A DNA stretch of 64,000 bases. Origin: Ctena decussata (Eukaryota > Mollusca > Bivalvia > Lucinida > Lucinidae). Location of the stretch: NCBI GenBank assembly GCA_963989385.1, contig OZ022508.1:53111087-53175086 (forward strand), read 5' to 3'. A model generated the notes under the pieces. It worked only from the letters and a program-made list of their open reading frames with translations. It was not told the origin of the DNA and ran no database searches. Made by a program: the position numbers and the translations under genes. Below are positions 10,895 to 23,245 of the stretch, in pieces (positions within the stretch are counted from its first letter, which is position 1; every line of letters starts with the position of its first letter).

Positions 10895-11713
10895 TAACGG
10901 CGTTACGTGTATAAAGCAGCACAAATGTCGTTTTCATTCTACATAGAAACTAGCCTACACTGAGCATACATATATTAAACATATAATTCCACAGACACAC
11001 ATATTTAGCTTGAAGCACACATACAGCAAACTTCTAGAATGGTTTCCCAAATATTTGACTTCTAAAAATTGCACAGAAAAAAGTTTTGGCTAACGGCGTT
11101 ACATTTATAAAGCATCGCATATGTCATGTTTTCATTCCACATAGAGACTAGTTTACACTGGGAACTACATGTACCTATATTTCCCATAGAATTGCAAAGA
11201 TATACATATGTTACCTGAAGCACTCATACACCAGACTTTTAGAATGGTTTTCCACATATTTGGCTCAGTGGGTTAAGCGCTGACATGCTGATCTGGCGGT
11301 CCCGAGATCGATTCCCGAAAATCTTTTCACTCGTAAACGGAGTTACAATGCACCAATGCACACAGCCTTGCATTATCACTCTCCCATTGTCCTGATATGA
11401 TTGAATACTGTTGAAAGGACGAAAAATCGTAAGTCATCCATCCATCCATACATCCATCCCGCCATCCATCCATCCATCCATCCACATATTTGACTTCAAA
11501 ACATTGCACAGAAAGAATAATAGTGTTGGCGTTCACGAGACATCACATATGTCATGGTTTCATATACATAGAGACCAGCTTACACTGAGCACTACATATT
11601 TTACATATATTTGCATAGATAAACATATTTAACTTGAAGCACACATGATATGCGACCAATTTCTAGGATGGTTCTCTACCTGTCTGACTTCTTAAACTGC
11701 ATAGAAAGATATA
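10895..11713 (+). repeat. ~196-bp tandem repeat, about three units
   Basis: Units start near 10895, 11091 and 11524 (the last after an insertion). Each runs TAACGGCGTTAC-like start, GTCATGTTTTCAT, ACATAGAGACTAG, CACTGAGCA, TTGAAGCACACATA, TAGAATGGTTT, CATATTTGACTTC and TTGCACAGAAA. Units are well diverged, so the array is old. A SINE interrupts the second unit. Confidence 0.7.
11263..11481 (+). mobile_element. tRNA-derived SINE with (CATC)n tail
   Basis: A tRNA-like head has an A-box-like TGGCTCAGTGG (11261-11271) and a B-box-like AGATCGATTCC (11305-11315), the internal RNA polymerase III promoter layout. A tRNA-unrelated body follows, then a CATC microsatellite tail. It is bracketed by an 11-bp direct repeat CCACATATTTG (11252-11262 and 11482-11492), the expected target duplication of LINE-driven insertion. 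The tRNA head lacks its first bases, a slight 5' truncation. SINE family not identified. Confidence 0.75.
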
Positions 11714-12094
11714 ATAAACAATTCATGGCGGAAACAAGTTAACTTCAAGAACTGTCGAAAACTGTAGATATTTTGGGCAACAGAAAACTTGCGCATCTTA
11801 ATAAGAATGGCAAAGGTTAGCCTGTAGACATGGTAATTTTTCATAATCACCGTTCAAACCTCATTTCAAAGTATTAAAGGTATCTATCTGTAAATGCCAT
11901 ATTATTTCACAATGGCTCACTGAAAAACTGTAAAAGTTTGTCGAAACTAGGCGACTTTGCTTAGAAACTGTCAGACATTTTTTTTAATGAGTTCGATTAC
12001 AATGCGTCTCAAATGAAGCAAACTGCCAGGCAATTTGATTTTTTTTTCTCTATAACGTTAGCTAAATTCTTCTAGGACACGCTTTGTGGGAGAG

Positions 12095-12389
12095 GATCGA
12101 TTCCCGGAAATCTTTTCACTCGTAATGGGGTTACAATGCACACAGCCTTGCATTATCACTCTCCCATTGTCCTGATATGATTGAATACTGTTGAAAGGAC
12201 GAAAAATCGTAAGTCATCCATCCATCCATACATCCATCCCGCCATCCATCCATACATCCATCCATCCACATATTTGACTTCAAAACATTGCACAGAAAGA
12301 ATAAAAGTTTTGGCGTTCACGAGACATCACACATGTCATGGTTTCATATACATAGAGACCAGCTCACAATGAGCACTACATATTTTACA
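12095..12389 (+). repeat. segmental copy of 11306-11605
   Basis: Nearly identical to 11306-11605: SINE body from the B box, CATC tail, and then the downstream tandem-repeat sequence to TATTTTACA. Because host sequence beyond the SINE is copied too, this is a DNA duplication and not a second SINE insertion. It lacks the A box. Confidence 0.8.
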
Positions 12390-13447
12390 GATTGGCACGA
12401 GAACGACCGCACTGAGGAATTATTTGTCAGAACAAGTCTCCATCCTTTTTTTATTTTATTTATTTATTTATTTGTATTGTTGCGAAAAAAATGATGGAAA
12501 CTAGTTTCTGAAAAAGTTTTTTTTTTTTGTCAAAACAATATCTAACGTTACAACACTCATAAAATATCATTTAGAGTTATATTACCAAACTGTGTGAAAG
12601 TGCCAGTTTTACCATGGAACCAACAATCTTAATACACTTTAGAAGCCTCCGTTCAGTTCCATTTTTAAAACTTAAGTTTTAACTGAAAAGTTTTAACTGA
12701 AGATTTAACTGACAGAAGATTTTTCTAGCCTTAGTAGTTACAAGTCTATATAAATGCTACTTTTTCAGTTTTGGCATATAATATGGTCCAGTAAGGAACG
12801 TACATACATGCAGACAGACCAATTCGGAGTGAATTGGTATTAGAAGAAGAGGTGGGGAAATATGGTTAAGGGTGGAAAGGGATGGACTTTGCTAGCTTAC
12901 ATACGACAGCTGAAGACAGGAAAGGGGTTGTTGTTGAGTCATCTGTGGTGCCCGAATGTGGAAAGACTAGACTAGACGGTCCAGTGAGGAACCTACGCAC
13001 ATGCAGACAGACCTCGGGTTGGTTGGTTGGTTGGTTGGTTGGTTGGTTGGTTTAACGCCCCTTTGAAACAGTATTTCAGTCTATATTGGGCCGTCTCCCG
13101 GAGAGAGAGAGAGAAAGAAAACAGAAATGATAGACGAGAGAAAATATGTCCAAATAACCTCACCCGCACATACTGCAAGCACAGTAGGCTCTTGCCCTAC
13201 TACTATCCAAATTATAAGACGCATCGGCTCTGAAAGTTAGCTTACACTATCGCTTGACCGGACCACCGACAGATCTCGGATAAATTGGTATAAGGTCAAG
13301 AAAGGTCAACGGCAAAATTTCGCATATATCAAGTACAACATGGTGGAGTTTGGCTGCTTTGCTTTTAATTGGCAGTTTTGTCAAACACTTGATTGTAGGG
13401 AGTATGGAACACTGCTGAGGACACTTTGATCAAACAACACATATAAG
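12390..13447. repeat. non-coding; (GGTT)n microsatellite and a short duplicated block
   Basis: Contains a GGTCCAGTRAGGAAC...CATGCAGACAGACC block twice (near 12785 and 12980), a GGTT microsatellite at 13017-13052 followed by TTTAACGCCCC, and a GA-rich run near 13100. The block near 13185-13240 (AGACGCATCGGC, ATCGCTTGAC) recurs near 54214-54260, indicating a dispersed repeat. Confidence 0.5.
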
Positions 13448-13685
13448 TGAGCCGCGACACGACAAAACCAACAATGTGGTTGTGCGGCCAGCGCAGACTC
13501 AGATCAGCCTGGGCATCCGCCCAGTCTGATCAGAGTCTTCGCTGTCCGCATGGAGGTAGCTAAATCCCTTAGCTACCCTTTAAACACTCAACAAAGAGTC
13601 TGACCAGACTGGGCGGATGCTCAGGCTGATCTGAGTCTGCGCTGGGCGCACAACCACATTGTTGGTTTTGTCGTGTCGCCGCTCA
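13448..13685. mobile_element. 238-bp palindromic MITE, copy 7
   Basis: Full-length copy; flanking AG on both sides. The right end has one change (GCCGCTCA). Confidence 0.92.
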
Positions 13686-14212
13686 AGTGTTTGCATCAAG
13701 CTGTTTTAATACAATCGAAACCGCCGTGACTAAAAATAGTGAAACATGAACAAGAGAATATCGATGTTACTGTAAAACGGATTATGAATACATATAAATT
13801 AGAACCAAACTCTTTAAAACTATGCAAATGACCATTCACGATAGCTGCTGTTTATCAAACCATTGAAAATTGACCAAATATCAGGAAGAGCACAGCGGAT
13901 TTTGTCGAAACTTGGTTAGAACAATCACCGAACTCAATAGAACTTATGCATCTGGAACATCAAAGATATCCACCATTTTAGGACAGCAAAACATTAGGGA
14001 AAAAGCACTTATCACAAGAACGGTAGAATATTTTTTTGGCCAAATATCCTTGCATTGGGCGCTCCCAATTTTAAGCAAAGAGATCAAGATCGCTATATGC
14101 ACCATTCCATTTCTAAATCATTTAAACGTGGAAATAACAATATCTGGAGTAGTGCAAAACAGATTCAAACCAAACTTGCTCACAATGATCTTTGGATCAG
14201 CACTTTTATAAA
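13686..14212. other. non-coding stretch
   Basis: A 113-codon plus-strand frame (13870-14211) has no recognisable motif and ends in the neighbouring MITE. Not called as a gene. Confidence 0.35.
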
Positions 14213-14572
14213 TACCGTATACGCGATAATTTTCGCGGTGTTCTATTTTTCGCGGTATTTCGCGGTCAGTTAAAAACCGCGAATATCAAAACCGCGAAAT
14301 AATTTCCTGTTTATTACAAAGAATTTTTGGTTGACACAGTGTTCATATAATTCTTACTGTTTGCTTCTGTAAATTTTGGTACTTTTCACTTGAGCCAGTT
14401 CTTTCATTAATTCATATAATGAACGAGCTGGCTCAAGTGAAAAAGAAGCATTTTTATTTTCCAAGCATGTTGCTAACCGCAAGAATTAAAACTCGCGAAA
14501 ATTAATGTTTATGTTTTTGGCCCTAAACTGCGAAAATTAGCGGAACCCGCGAAAATTACCGCGTATACTGTA
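14213..14572. mobile_element. TA-flanked MITE rich in CGCGAAAATTA motifs
   Basis: Opens TACCGTATACGCG.TAATTTT and closes with the complement (AAAATTACCGCGTATACTGTA). TA at both ends suggests a Tc1/mariner-type target. Multiple CCGCGAAA motifs fill both arms, and a separate hairpin (CTTGAGCCAG / CTGGCTCAAG) lies at 14390-14440. Confidence 0.75.
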
Positions 14573-15267
14573 TACAGAAGGACCACCTATGGCAGCGTTA
14601 TTACTGACAATAACGAAACATAAAACTAACAAGCCGTACGATTTGATGGTTAACATGGTTGCAATGGATGACATTTTCTCTGGATGCACATAATGGGAAG
14701 TCTTTGAAGTTGCTTAGGATTAGGACTCAGCTGAGCGATGTAGGGTACTTATTCCTTGATCGTTGCAGCTATATTTGAATGATAACTTTTAGTCTATATA
14801 TCAAATGCACAAGCATTCATGCATGTTACAAAGAATGGGGTTCATGCCAGAAATATTCAATACGCTAGCATTAGGTGCAGTGCGCGAGACTTGTGGTTGA
14901 AGCGTGTTGAACTTTGATAGCCGCTGTGCTGTGAACGCCTTAAGCGCTACTTCAAAGGAAAGTGAACTGAAAAAGAAACGAGGTTACTTACAATACATCT
15001 GACTCGCGTTATCTAAAACTTATATCTCAAGTATCCATTATATCAAAGAATATAATTTGGATACATTTCCTACTTGTCTTTACATTTCAACTACTGTTAT
15101 CTTAAACTACTGGTATCTCAAAGTAAAGAGATATCAGTCGCTTAATATGAACTTGGACTCTGAAATATCGAGAGCTGACTGTAATACAAAACACATATAT
15201 CATAGTTCCGATTGATATTTTACCCTAAACAAGTATGCATGTATAACAGATTTCCCATCCGGTATGT
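14573..15267. other. non-coding stretch
   Basis: No feature recognised on either strand. Confidence 0.4.
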
Positions 15268-15551
15268 TCATATTTGAATTAATTCTAGCCATGCTTTTAT
15301 TTTGATCTTTGGTGTTTCTTTGATCGTTGGTTTTCCTTTAATTTTCAGAGCTGTGTTGAGATCATCACTGTGCTGTATTTCTCTAACTAGAACACCCCTC
15401 TCCCCCAGCCCCCGCCACAAATTAACCCTTGAAAAATTCGGAGGGTTGCTCAAAATATTCATTATGATAATTCAACAAATAACGTAATGGTACGCCTACA
15501 TCATTTTTTGTAACAAAAACAAAAGAGAAAAGCAGGACTATGAAACAGTAC

Positions 15552-15731
15552 CTCGTTTTCGCTGCGGCATGCTATACTTTGGTGTCATCTTCTTCATTGG
15601 AGCTGGGCTGGATTCCGCTGATGATGTTATTTCATGTATTGGACTGGGATACAGAGAGTCTCGCCGGCGACCAATATTATCTTCATTGGTAAATATCACA
15701 CTGATTCCAACCCGACTTGTTTTCCTAGGAT
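15552..15731 (-). CDS. possible internal exon (unassigned; perhaps K+ channel tail)
   Basis: Read on the minus strand, ACCATTGCAG precedes a 180-nt open segment that ends CGAG before GTACTG. Both boundaries are phase 1. The product is rich in Arg, Ser and Pro (RRRDSLYPSPIHEI, SSAESSPAPMKK), as in a disordered cytoplasmic tail; no domain is recognised. The K+ channel exon at 58524-58888 could also leave in phase 1 (TACG before GTATAC), so the exons could join in frame across a 43-kb intron. A candidate terminal exon, also phase 1, would be 15268-15386, but its acceptor lacks a pyrimidine tract. It could also be an exon of another gene or chance. Confidence 0.35.
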
Positions 15732-15772
15732 CTGCAATGGTATGCAACTTCATGTACATGTACTTTAAGCTA

Positions 15773-15994
15773 AGGTTAAATGGCTACACCTCCGTGTTTT
15801 TTTACGCTATTCTAACAGAAGGAAACATCTTTGTGACTTCCTGTTTGTTTCCCTGGACGACATAGCCCTTTCAAAATGGGGTCTACTATAAAAGAAAGAA
15901 TTTGCTCCCAGAGGAGCAAATTTTCTCCTTTTAAAGTTGACCCATATTAAGAAGGAAGGCAAAAATAAAATAACAGAGTTACCCATTCACCTTT
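15773..15994 (+). repeat. CTTCCTGTTTGTTTCCC dispersed repeat, copy c
   Basis: Best-preserved copy: TTGTGACTTCCTGTTTGTTT, CAAAATGGGGTC, the hairpin AATTTGCTCC...GGAGCAAATT, AAAGTTGACCC and CAGAGTTACCC. Confidence 0.7.
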
Positions 15995-16839
15995 TCGTTC
16001 CTTTGAACACCATAAGAAATGCTACTCATAGACAAAATGAAAAGCGCGCATACAAGGAGTACGGAGCCCGGCAGGGGACATGGCAATACATATACTGATT
16101 TCGTTCCCACGAAATGCATTTCGTTCCCACGCATTACTTTTTCTTTCCCTCAGTTTAGTATTTCGTTCACTCAAAGTTATATTACGTTCCCACGCTTTAC
16201 TTTTTCGTTTCCACGCATTCTTTTTTCGTTCTCTCAATTTAGTATTTCGTTTCCTCAAAATAGTTTTCCGTTCCCACGCTTTATTTTTCCGTTCCCTCCA
16301 AATAGCATTTCTTTCCCTCAAAATAATATCCGTTCCCATGCATTACTTTTTCGTTGCCTCAAAATAATATACCATTCCCATGCATTACGTTTTTGCTGCC
16401 TCAAAATAATAATTCGTTCCCTCAAAATAATATTTGGTTCCTCCAAAACAACATTTTGTTTTCACGCATCTCTATTTCGTTTGCACGTTCTAATATTTCT
16501 TTCTCTTGCAAAATAAATTCGTGTCCTTAAAGTAGTATTTTGTTAACTCGCAATAATATTTTGTTCTATCACAGTAGTATTTTGAGCGTACAGATTACTA
16601 TTCCGTTCGCACGAAATGATATTTCGTTCCCACGATTTACTATTATTAGGCTCATCTATTTATAACTTTACACAGATCAGTGCATCATGGGCGCTGAAAA
16701 GAGCTCTCAATTCATAATGATAATCAATATGGTCAACATTATATTAAAACTTTGAACCATGATGACAATCAAATTACATGTTCTACCAACAATTTAAAAA
16801 TAAGAATCTGAGAAAACGTAGCATCATTATAATTATAAT

Positions 16840-16940
16840 GGGAAAACTTAACGCTGGTACAACGTCTACCCAACGTTGGACAAACATCATTGGCGTTTCT
16901 GAACGTTGGGTCAGCGTTGTCCGAATATCGCGTGCTCACT
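16840..16940. repeat. short palindromic segment with CCAACGTTGG motifs
   Basis: ACAACGTCTACCCAACGTTGG is answered by GAACGTTGGGTCAGCGTTGT about 45 bp later. It resembles the core style of the 63735-63842 element but lacks clear CCCAGCAG ends. Confidence 0.4.
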
Positions 16941-17059
16941 CGGCGGTGTCGACCATCAGTTGGCGGTGTACTTAAATGTATGGTTCACGAGGGGCTCTGG
17001 GTTCGTGATCAGTAGAGCCACGATTTTGTCCACATCTGTTACATTTGGGAGGTGTCTGG

Positions 17060-17295
17060 AGGGGCGCAGAGATGGTGATAGTGATGGCTGAGTTGCTTCC
17101 AGTGAAGGGGAGTCTGCTTTTGTGACTTCCTGTTTGTTTCCTTTGGCAGTGTGACCATATCGAGGGGTCTGCTCTGGAGGGAAGAATTTGCTCCAAGGGG
17201 AGCAAATTCTTTCCTTTGCGGATTTGCCCCAGTTTTGGATTTGCAGAGACTGGGATGGCTGAATTGCTTCCCTTGAAGGTGTACTCATTCACCTT
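17060..17295 (+). repeat. CTTCCTGTTTGTTTCC dispersed repeat, copy d
   Basis: Contains TTGTGACTTCCTGTTTGTTT and the AATTTGCTCC / GGAGCAAATT hairpin. A GATGGCTGARTTGCTTCC block occurs at both ends (near 17080 and 17254), so the repeat is partly duplicated. It lies inside the foldback element. Confidence 0.6.
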
Positions 17296-17969
17296 ATCAT
17301 CTAGGTACTTGGTACGTGTTAGCTAAATTCAGGGCCCGGAAATACTCCTTTAATTTAATCGTGACAGTTAGCATAATAACATTTGAGCTATGGTAAAGCT
17401 GTGGTGTGTGGGTGTATAGATGTGATGTGTGGGCGATCTCCATATTTTTCCGCCAGGTTTCCACAGGGATACAACTGTTATGACTACCTAAAAGCTATTT
17501 CGTAGGAACGAAATGTTAATTTGAGTGAACAAAATATTATGGTAAGGAAATGAAATATCATTGCGTGGGAAAGAAATGGTAACCCGTGGAAACGGAATAT
17601 TATTTTGAGGGAACGAAATTTCAATCTGAGGGAACGACGAAGTAATGTGTGGAAACGAAATATTATTTTGAGGGAACAAAATGTTATTTTGAGCGAACAA
17701 AATTGTAAAGCGTGGGAACGGAATATTATTTTGAGGGAACGAAATGCTATTTTGAGCGAACGAAATAGTAAAGTGGGGGAACGGAATATTATTTTGAGGG
17801 AACGAAATGCTTTTTTGAGAAAACGAAAAAGTAAAGCGTGGGAACGGAATATTATTTTGAGTGAACGAAATATTAAATTGAGGGAACGAAAAAGTAATGC
17901 GTGGGAACGAAATGTATTTCGTAGGAACAAAATCAGTATATGTATTGCTATGTCCCCTCCCGGGCTCCG

Positions 17970-18660
17970 TAAAGGAGCGATCGAAAAGTTCTAAGCCTAA
18001 GATATTTCTAGAAAATCTGCGCATGCGTGCTTAACACGGATATAATTAGTTGTCATTTACAAGCTTTCGATGGAAGTTTCAAAAATATTTGGCGAAAGTT
18101 TCCTTTTTTACAGCACCTCAAACACAAGAGGGGTGGCATATTTTTAAAATAACATATAAAATCTGTTTGTCTTGCCTTACTTTGAAAAATCATTCATCAC
18201 ATTCTACAAGATTTAAACGAAGAATGATGATTTGTCAATAGTTGATGGAAATGCAAAATATTTCGGCATCTGGTGCCTTTACCATAAACCCTTAGATATT
18301 GCAACCATGAACTCTCAAAATAGACACTTCTGAAAATTAAAATTATGCTTTTTATTCTGAAATGGAATAAATTCATGTTTGCATATATCATCAATTACCG
18401 GGATGCTTTAGGACATATATGTGCAAAAGACAGTTGCAAATGGTTGACTTTGCTAAAGTTATGGTCGGTCAAAGAGTTATACAGTGCACCCATGGGGGTA
18501 ACTATAACAGGTGAAGTGTTATCCAATTGATATTTAAGACAAATTCCCGAAATTTGGTGATTGTTGCTCTGTTGAATGGCTGTTTGAAATCAATAAATCA
18601 AATTCGCTCTAAAGGTTTCAAAACATGGTGGGGCTTGGAACTTTTCGATCGCCCCTCGTA
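17970..18660. mobile_element. mariner-like MITE abutting the foldback
   Basis: Inverted ends: GGAGCGATCGAAAAGTTC at the left and GAACTTTTCGATCGCCCC at the right, each with TA outside. TA targets with ends of the CGAGGGGYGATCGAAAAGTT type fit the Tc1/mariner superfamily. The 691-bp interior has no transposase frame. Its left TA is the same TA that closes the foldback. Confidence 0.7.
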
Positions 18661-19869
18661 CTCAGAACAGCCGGTGCTGATAAGCATGTTTATTCAATAA
18701 GACAATAATCGACCATGTACTATTTAAAATACCAACAGCTGCTGCGCTGGCCGGAATTCACATGTAATGCGAGGTATTTTCTTACGACTGGGCGCATATA
18801 TATTTATGTACAAAATTATTTCTCGCAGACTGCTTGGCACAAACAAACAATACTATGAGCATGATGTCAGAAAAGAATTTCATTGTTCTTAAGGAAGAGT
18901 AAGCTCAGTTTGTTTTAGCAAGAGCGTGTAATTGACTTGGCGTTAGGTTAAAGGGCGGATCTAATGTGAAACTAACGATGCTAAGCATTGTTGTTCTTTT
19001 CTTATTCATAGCTTTACTATTCAGGTTCGAAAATTAAGTTATCTGCACTAGTTGCCCTGTAATATTGAAATGTATAGACACAATGAACAGTTTCAGTATC
19101 TTTGCCGCCTAGCTGATCAAATAGTGACACACGGGGCTCAAAGAACGAAATGTAAATATTTTCGGCACAAAATAGTTCGGCTCGTAAAAATTTGGTAAAT
19201 TATGTATGAAAAAAAAAAGCATTCATAGAAATGCAGCATGAAATAAAGCGTGCTATATTTTCTTTATAATTTACATTGTTTTCGCCCAAATTTTGACTCT
19301 GATATTGTCTTTAGATTTCCCAAAGACGAGTGTCTAATTCAGTCTGCTACCCTGCTACAACTTTGTCAGTTCTAAAAATCTAAGATGATTTGGTACACCT
19401 TCAGACCTTTCCAATCGGATAACTCTTAGAGGAAAATGTTGTTGCCCTAGGATGAAGAAGAAGAGAGAGAGAAAGAGAGAGGGGGGGAGTAATGCAATTA
19501 CTAACTACAATGGTTCTGGTGGGAAGTTAGAAAATATCAAAGTCACATGGGCTAATCTACAATTTTGGTCATATTTTGGACGAAACAACGGCTAAAACGC
19601 AAATGTTTACAATGCATTTATAATTTTAGCTATTATGTTTATAATATATAAACAATTATACCCATCACAGGCAGCAAAAGATCAAATGCAACTTATACAA
19701 CACCCAACAAAACAGCAGTACTTTCAGCATTCTGAGCTTGTGTCGTTCTTCTCTAGCAGTGCTAATATTATATTAGTTCCATACGAGTTTAAACTGACCA
19801 TGGCCTCTGCATTTTGTACCTTTTAGCATGAATTTTGTACGCATATAGTAAAATAGAACAGAATAGAAA
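18661..19869. other. non-coding stretch
   Basis: A GA-rich run at about 19458-19488. No gene or bounded repeat recognised. Confidence 0.4.
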
Positions 19870-20218
19870 TAGAGGATCTTACATGAGTACTCATGTATTA
19901 TTGAATTTATTAAACGAGTCGGGGAAAACGATAATATGCGAGGCTATGCCGAGCATCTTATCGTTTTCCCCGACGAGTTTAATAAATTCAACAATACAGG
20001 ACCACGAATGCAAGCATCTATTTATCATAGGACACTAAAATCGCATTTTATGAGCAAATTTTGCACTAAAACGTCACGATTTCGCCACTAGAAAATGCGA
20101 TTTTTGCATGGACGTCAACGCATGACGTTAGACGTAATTTGCATATTTAATCCTCTAGCGGATTATCGTTTTAATGCACGGCTTTATTACACTCTCAGAT
20201 GCGACGTCATATGATAAA
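19870..20218. repeat. ~350-bp dispersed repeat, copy B
   Basis: Same orientation and extent as 2723-3074, including the GGGGAAAACGATAATATGC hairpin and the TAATCCTCTAGCGGATTATC palindrome. Copies differ by scattered substitutions and small indels. Confidence 0.8.
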
Positions 20219-20438
20219 AGAATACAATGTAGTTAAAAATATTCTTACTGGTAGAACAAGCAAGAAGTAACAAGCACTATTTTTTCTATTAGCCACACAA
20301 ACTCATGCAAGGAAATACAGATACGTTTCCTCTCAAACAAAATTTGTCAGATCAACTTTATGATAGAAATGCTGCTATTTTTTTTCTCAATTCGTTAGTG
20401 CATCGTTAGACCACAGTGTTGTATAGACTATTAGACTG

Positions 20439-23245
20439 TAAGGGGACATGACTTCACACAGGGCATGGCTTCGCATACCTCCGAGATTTCATGGTATGTG
20501 TCAGTCATCAGTTGTCTTAACATCATCTTAATTTGCAAATACTACAAGTTTGATGAATTAAGTTTTGTGTCACCATTTACGCGTGCATTGCATCACGTGC
20601 ATTTTGGCGCCAAAATATTTACTGACATTCAGATCAAAGTCGGTATAGTTTAACATTTTTTATAACAGAAAATAGCATTGATAGTGCTTTGTCGAAATTT
20701 GGCACCTGAAATGTTAATGAAATTATTCTTTATTTGCTTAATTATACAAAGTGTACAATCATCATAAACTATGCCGGTTACGAGGGGCATTTCTGAAATA
20801 GTGTAAATGAGTCTGCCATTCCTTGGAATGTCGACCGATTTTTCAACTTTATGTCTTAACTTTTAGGTTTACATATCACCCAATGGCATTCAGTCACAAA
20901 TTTTGAGTCACTGGTATTTCTTCAAAATATGCCTTGACAATTGATGTAAGGGTAAAGACACTGAGTAGAAATGGAAGAAATATTTATGTGAAGACAAATT
21001 CATATTTTCTTAACTCTGGATACAGGCAGCTCTGGATTGATACGTACCTTATCTAGAATACTGAAAATATTCCAGTACAAAAAGCATTGTATTAGCTTTG
21101 CCAAAACATAAGATTTGCCTTGCACAGTAGGATAATCATGGAACAATGCATATTTCTGATGACGTCACTTCCTGTGCTTAATTGAAATGTATAGTAAGCT
21201 GTTTAAACTTCGGTTTTGGAGTGAGTTTAAGTGAAAGAGAATATTTGATGACAGACATGAAACAAAAAATAAATAAAATTTAATTCGTCATGCTGGTTTT
21301 CTGCTATAGATAATCTTTTACGGCACCTTATGCGCTTTTGTCAGTGGCCTACCTGATTTTTTACGATAAGTGTCCCCACCCACGCACATATTTCAATGTC
21401 AGTTATCATATAAAATAAAATCTTTTTCAAGTCTTTGTGTATGAGTTATGCTTTCAATATGTCCGTCTAATTTTTTACTTTAAATTAAAATGAATATATT
21501 TAGCCTGTGTCTTTATATTAAAAGATAATTTCATTATACTGTTTTGTATTTTACATGAATTCCTGCTACTTTGCAACTTCCGGCGTGGAGTTTGCACACG
21601 TTCTATCCAGTTTCCTCAGTGATTGGATGCCAGTCGTAAGAAAATATAGGGACCTAATCATTTCAGTCATAAAATGTCTGTCATTTGTTGAAATTGGATG
21701 TGAATAAGTCGAAAATCACAATTTATTGGTATAATGCATTTATAATAACTTTGCATTTATAACCAGATAGCAGCATTTATAATAACTTTGCATTTATAAC
21801 CAGATAGCAAAGAAAAAAGCTCGTCTATTATGTTACTGGTGTAGAATCTGGAAACGATTTCTGTATAACATTCTAATTTTACATTTAAAGGATAGTATCA
21901 CGCGTTTCTTTAGTGAAATGTATCATTTTATCAGGGAGCAAACAGCAACAGAACACAAGAGACGTTCGGTGAAAATATACAGTTTCCAGTATCCACACCC
22001 TTATGACGTAAAAGCACTTGCTGTCATGCATGAGTGACTTAGAAATTCATATAATTCATACCGTTTTAAAGCACTTGCATTAACCTTTCCAATGATATAT
22101 AAAGTCACTGCTAAATATCAGCCAATAGAATACCCAGAGATCATTTACATTATTTCTGAAATGCCCCTCGTATATCAGCAGAAAATTTTTTCCATGCCAC
22201 GGGGTGTGCGTTTTTTGCCGCCCACTTTTATGAGAAAAGTCTGCATATTATTTTTAGCTATCATTCTATCAAGTCGTAGGTCCACTGTAAGATTACACAG
22301 TCGAGATGTGATGGTTTCAACAACAAATTATCAGTCACTTTTAATCTAGTCTTTTAAAATCAAATAAAATTCTGAAGATCACTGATTTTCGTATTTTCTT
22401 TAATGGAAGAAGCATTGACATTATATACTTTAACCTCGCAAACTACAAATAATAATAGCGTATCAGAAGTAGTTTCATAATTTTCATCTTCTGGTCCCAA
22501 TGTGTTTGGCAGAATATTCAAAATCGTCTACAAAGCGTCTACTTCCTTCCAGAAAGGATGTGCGAAGCCATGTCCTCATTTAAAGATATACTCCCTTTAT
22601 AATATAACAAAAATGATTTGACGAAATATTTCATGCAATACCTCTGACATGGTTTTAACTATACATTTGAATTAGAGTTTAGATAATAATATTTGATAAA
22701 AGTGACTTTAAACAAAAAATAAGATAAATTCTTATACAATCGCGGACCGCGGTTGAAATCGCATTATTGGACAAAAATAATTTATTCATAGGTCACAATC
22801 ACATGCACGAATAAGAAAAATACCTCTACCTGATCACATGACACACGTTGTCAAAATCGATATTCTTACAATCCGTGAGGAAATAGGTATTTTCATTTTT
22901 ATTTGAAGATTATTTTTCATTCCACATCTATCGAATAAATATGCATTTTCTCAAAACTTTTATGGTTAATTATGAGACTATTACATATTGTCTAACGAAA
23001 TTTTGTTAAAATATTTGTTTCTGAAAACATGAAATAAACAAGGGAGACAATCTTTAACCAAAATAAGACGTACAACGGCAGTGCATATAACTGCACGTGC
23101 AACATATGACGTCAGAGCCTGAGACCTTTCATGCGTAATGTCCTGATATTATTATATGAACGATCATGCATTATGTTAGAAGCTTTATCAGTTAATGCTG
23201 CAAAAGTCACAAAAGTGTGCGAAGCCATGTCCCCTCGCTCTAGTA
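20439..23245. mobile_element. possible outer element with GGGGACATG..TTC ends
   Basis: GGGGACATGACTTCACACA near 20442 is matched inverted by TGTGCGAAGCCATGTCCCC near 23214. Further matching half-ends lie at 20463 and 22557. This could be a 2.8-kb element into which the 20779-22172 element was inserted. Boundaries are inferred from the ends only; no transposase is visible. Confidence 0.35.
20779..22172. mobile_element. TA-flanked 1.4-kb non-autonomous transposon
   Basis: Left end TACGAGGGGCATTTCTGAAA continues to ATGTAAATGA-like sequence and is mirrored at 22141-22172, with TA outermost on both sides. The first bases are shared with the 18660 end, suggesting related mariner-like families. No transposase frame is seen; the interior holds a short tandem duplication (TTTATAATAACTTTGCATTT, 21737-21806). 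Confidence 0.65.

Larger units (their letters stand above)
16060..17971. mobile_element. foldback transposon with minisatellite arms
   Basis: TA-bounded element of about 1.9 kb. The outer ~45 bp (TACGGAGCCCGG, GGGGACAT, CAATACATATACTGATTT) are repeated inverted at 17926-17971. Inside each end is a long array of short imperfect units built from TTCGTTCCC, CACGCATTAC and TCAAAATAATA, in opposite orientation in the two arms (16098-16640 and 17504-17935). This layout is typical of foldback elements. The arrays give long frames full of Phe-Pro-Arg-Ser repeats on both strands, which are not genes. The centre (16640-17500) includes another dispersed repeat (17060-17295). Confidence 0.8.

Noticed and set aside
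11261..11315. A tRNA gene
   Set aside because: A- and B-box-like motifs are present, but no acceptor stem closes; a body, CATC tail and target duplication show it is a SINE head.
16019..18024. Long Phe/Pro/Arg/Ser-repeat frames on both strands
   Set aside because: They read through the short tandem units in the arms of the foldback element; the mirror-image arms give the same peptides.
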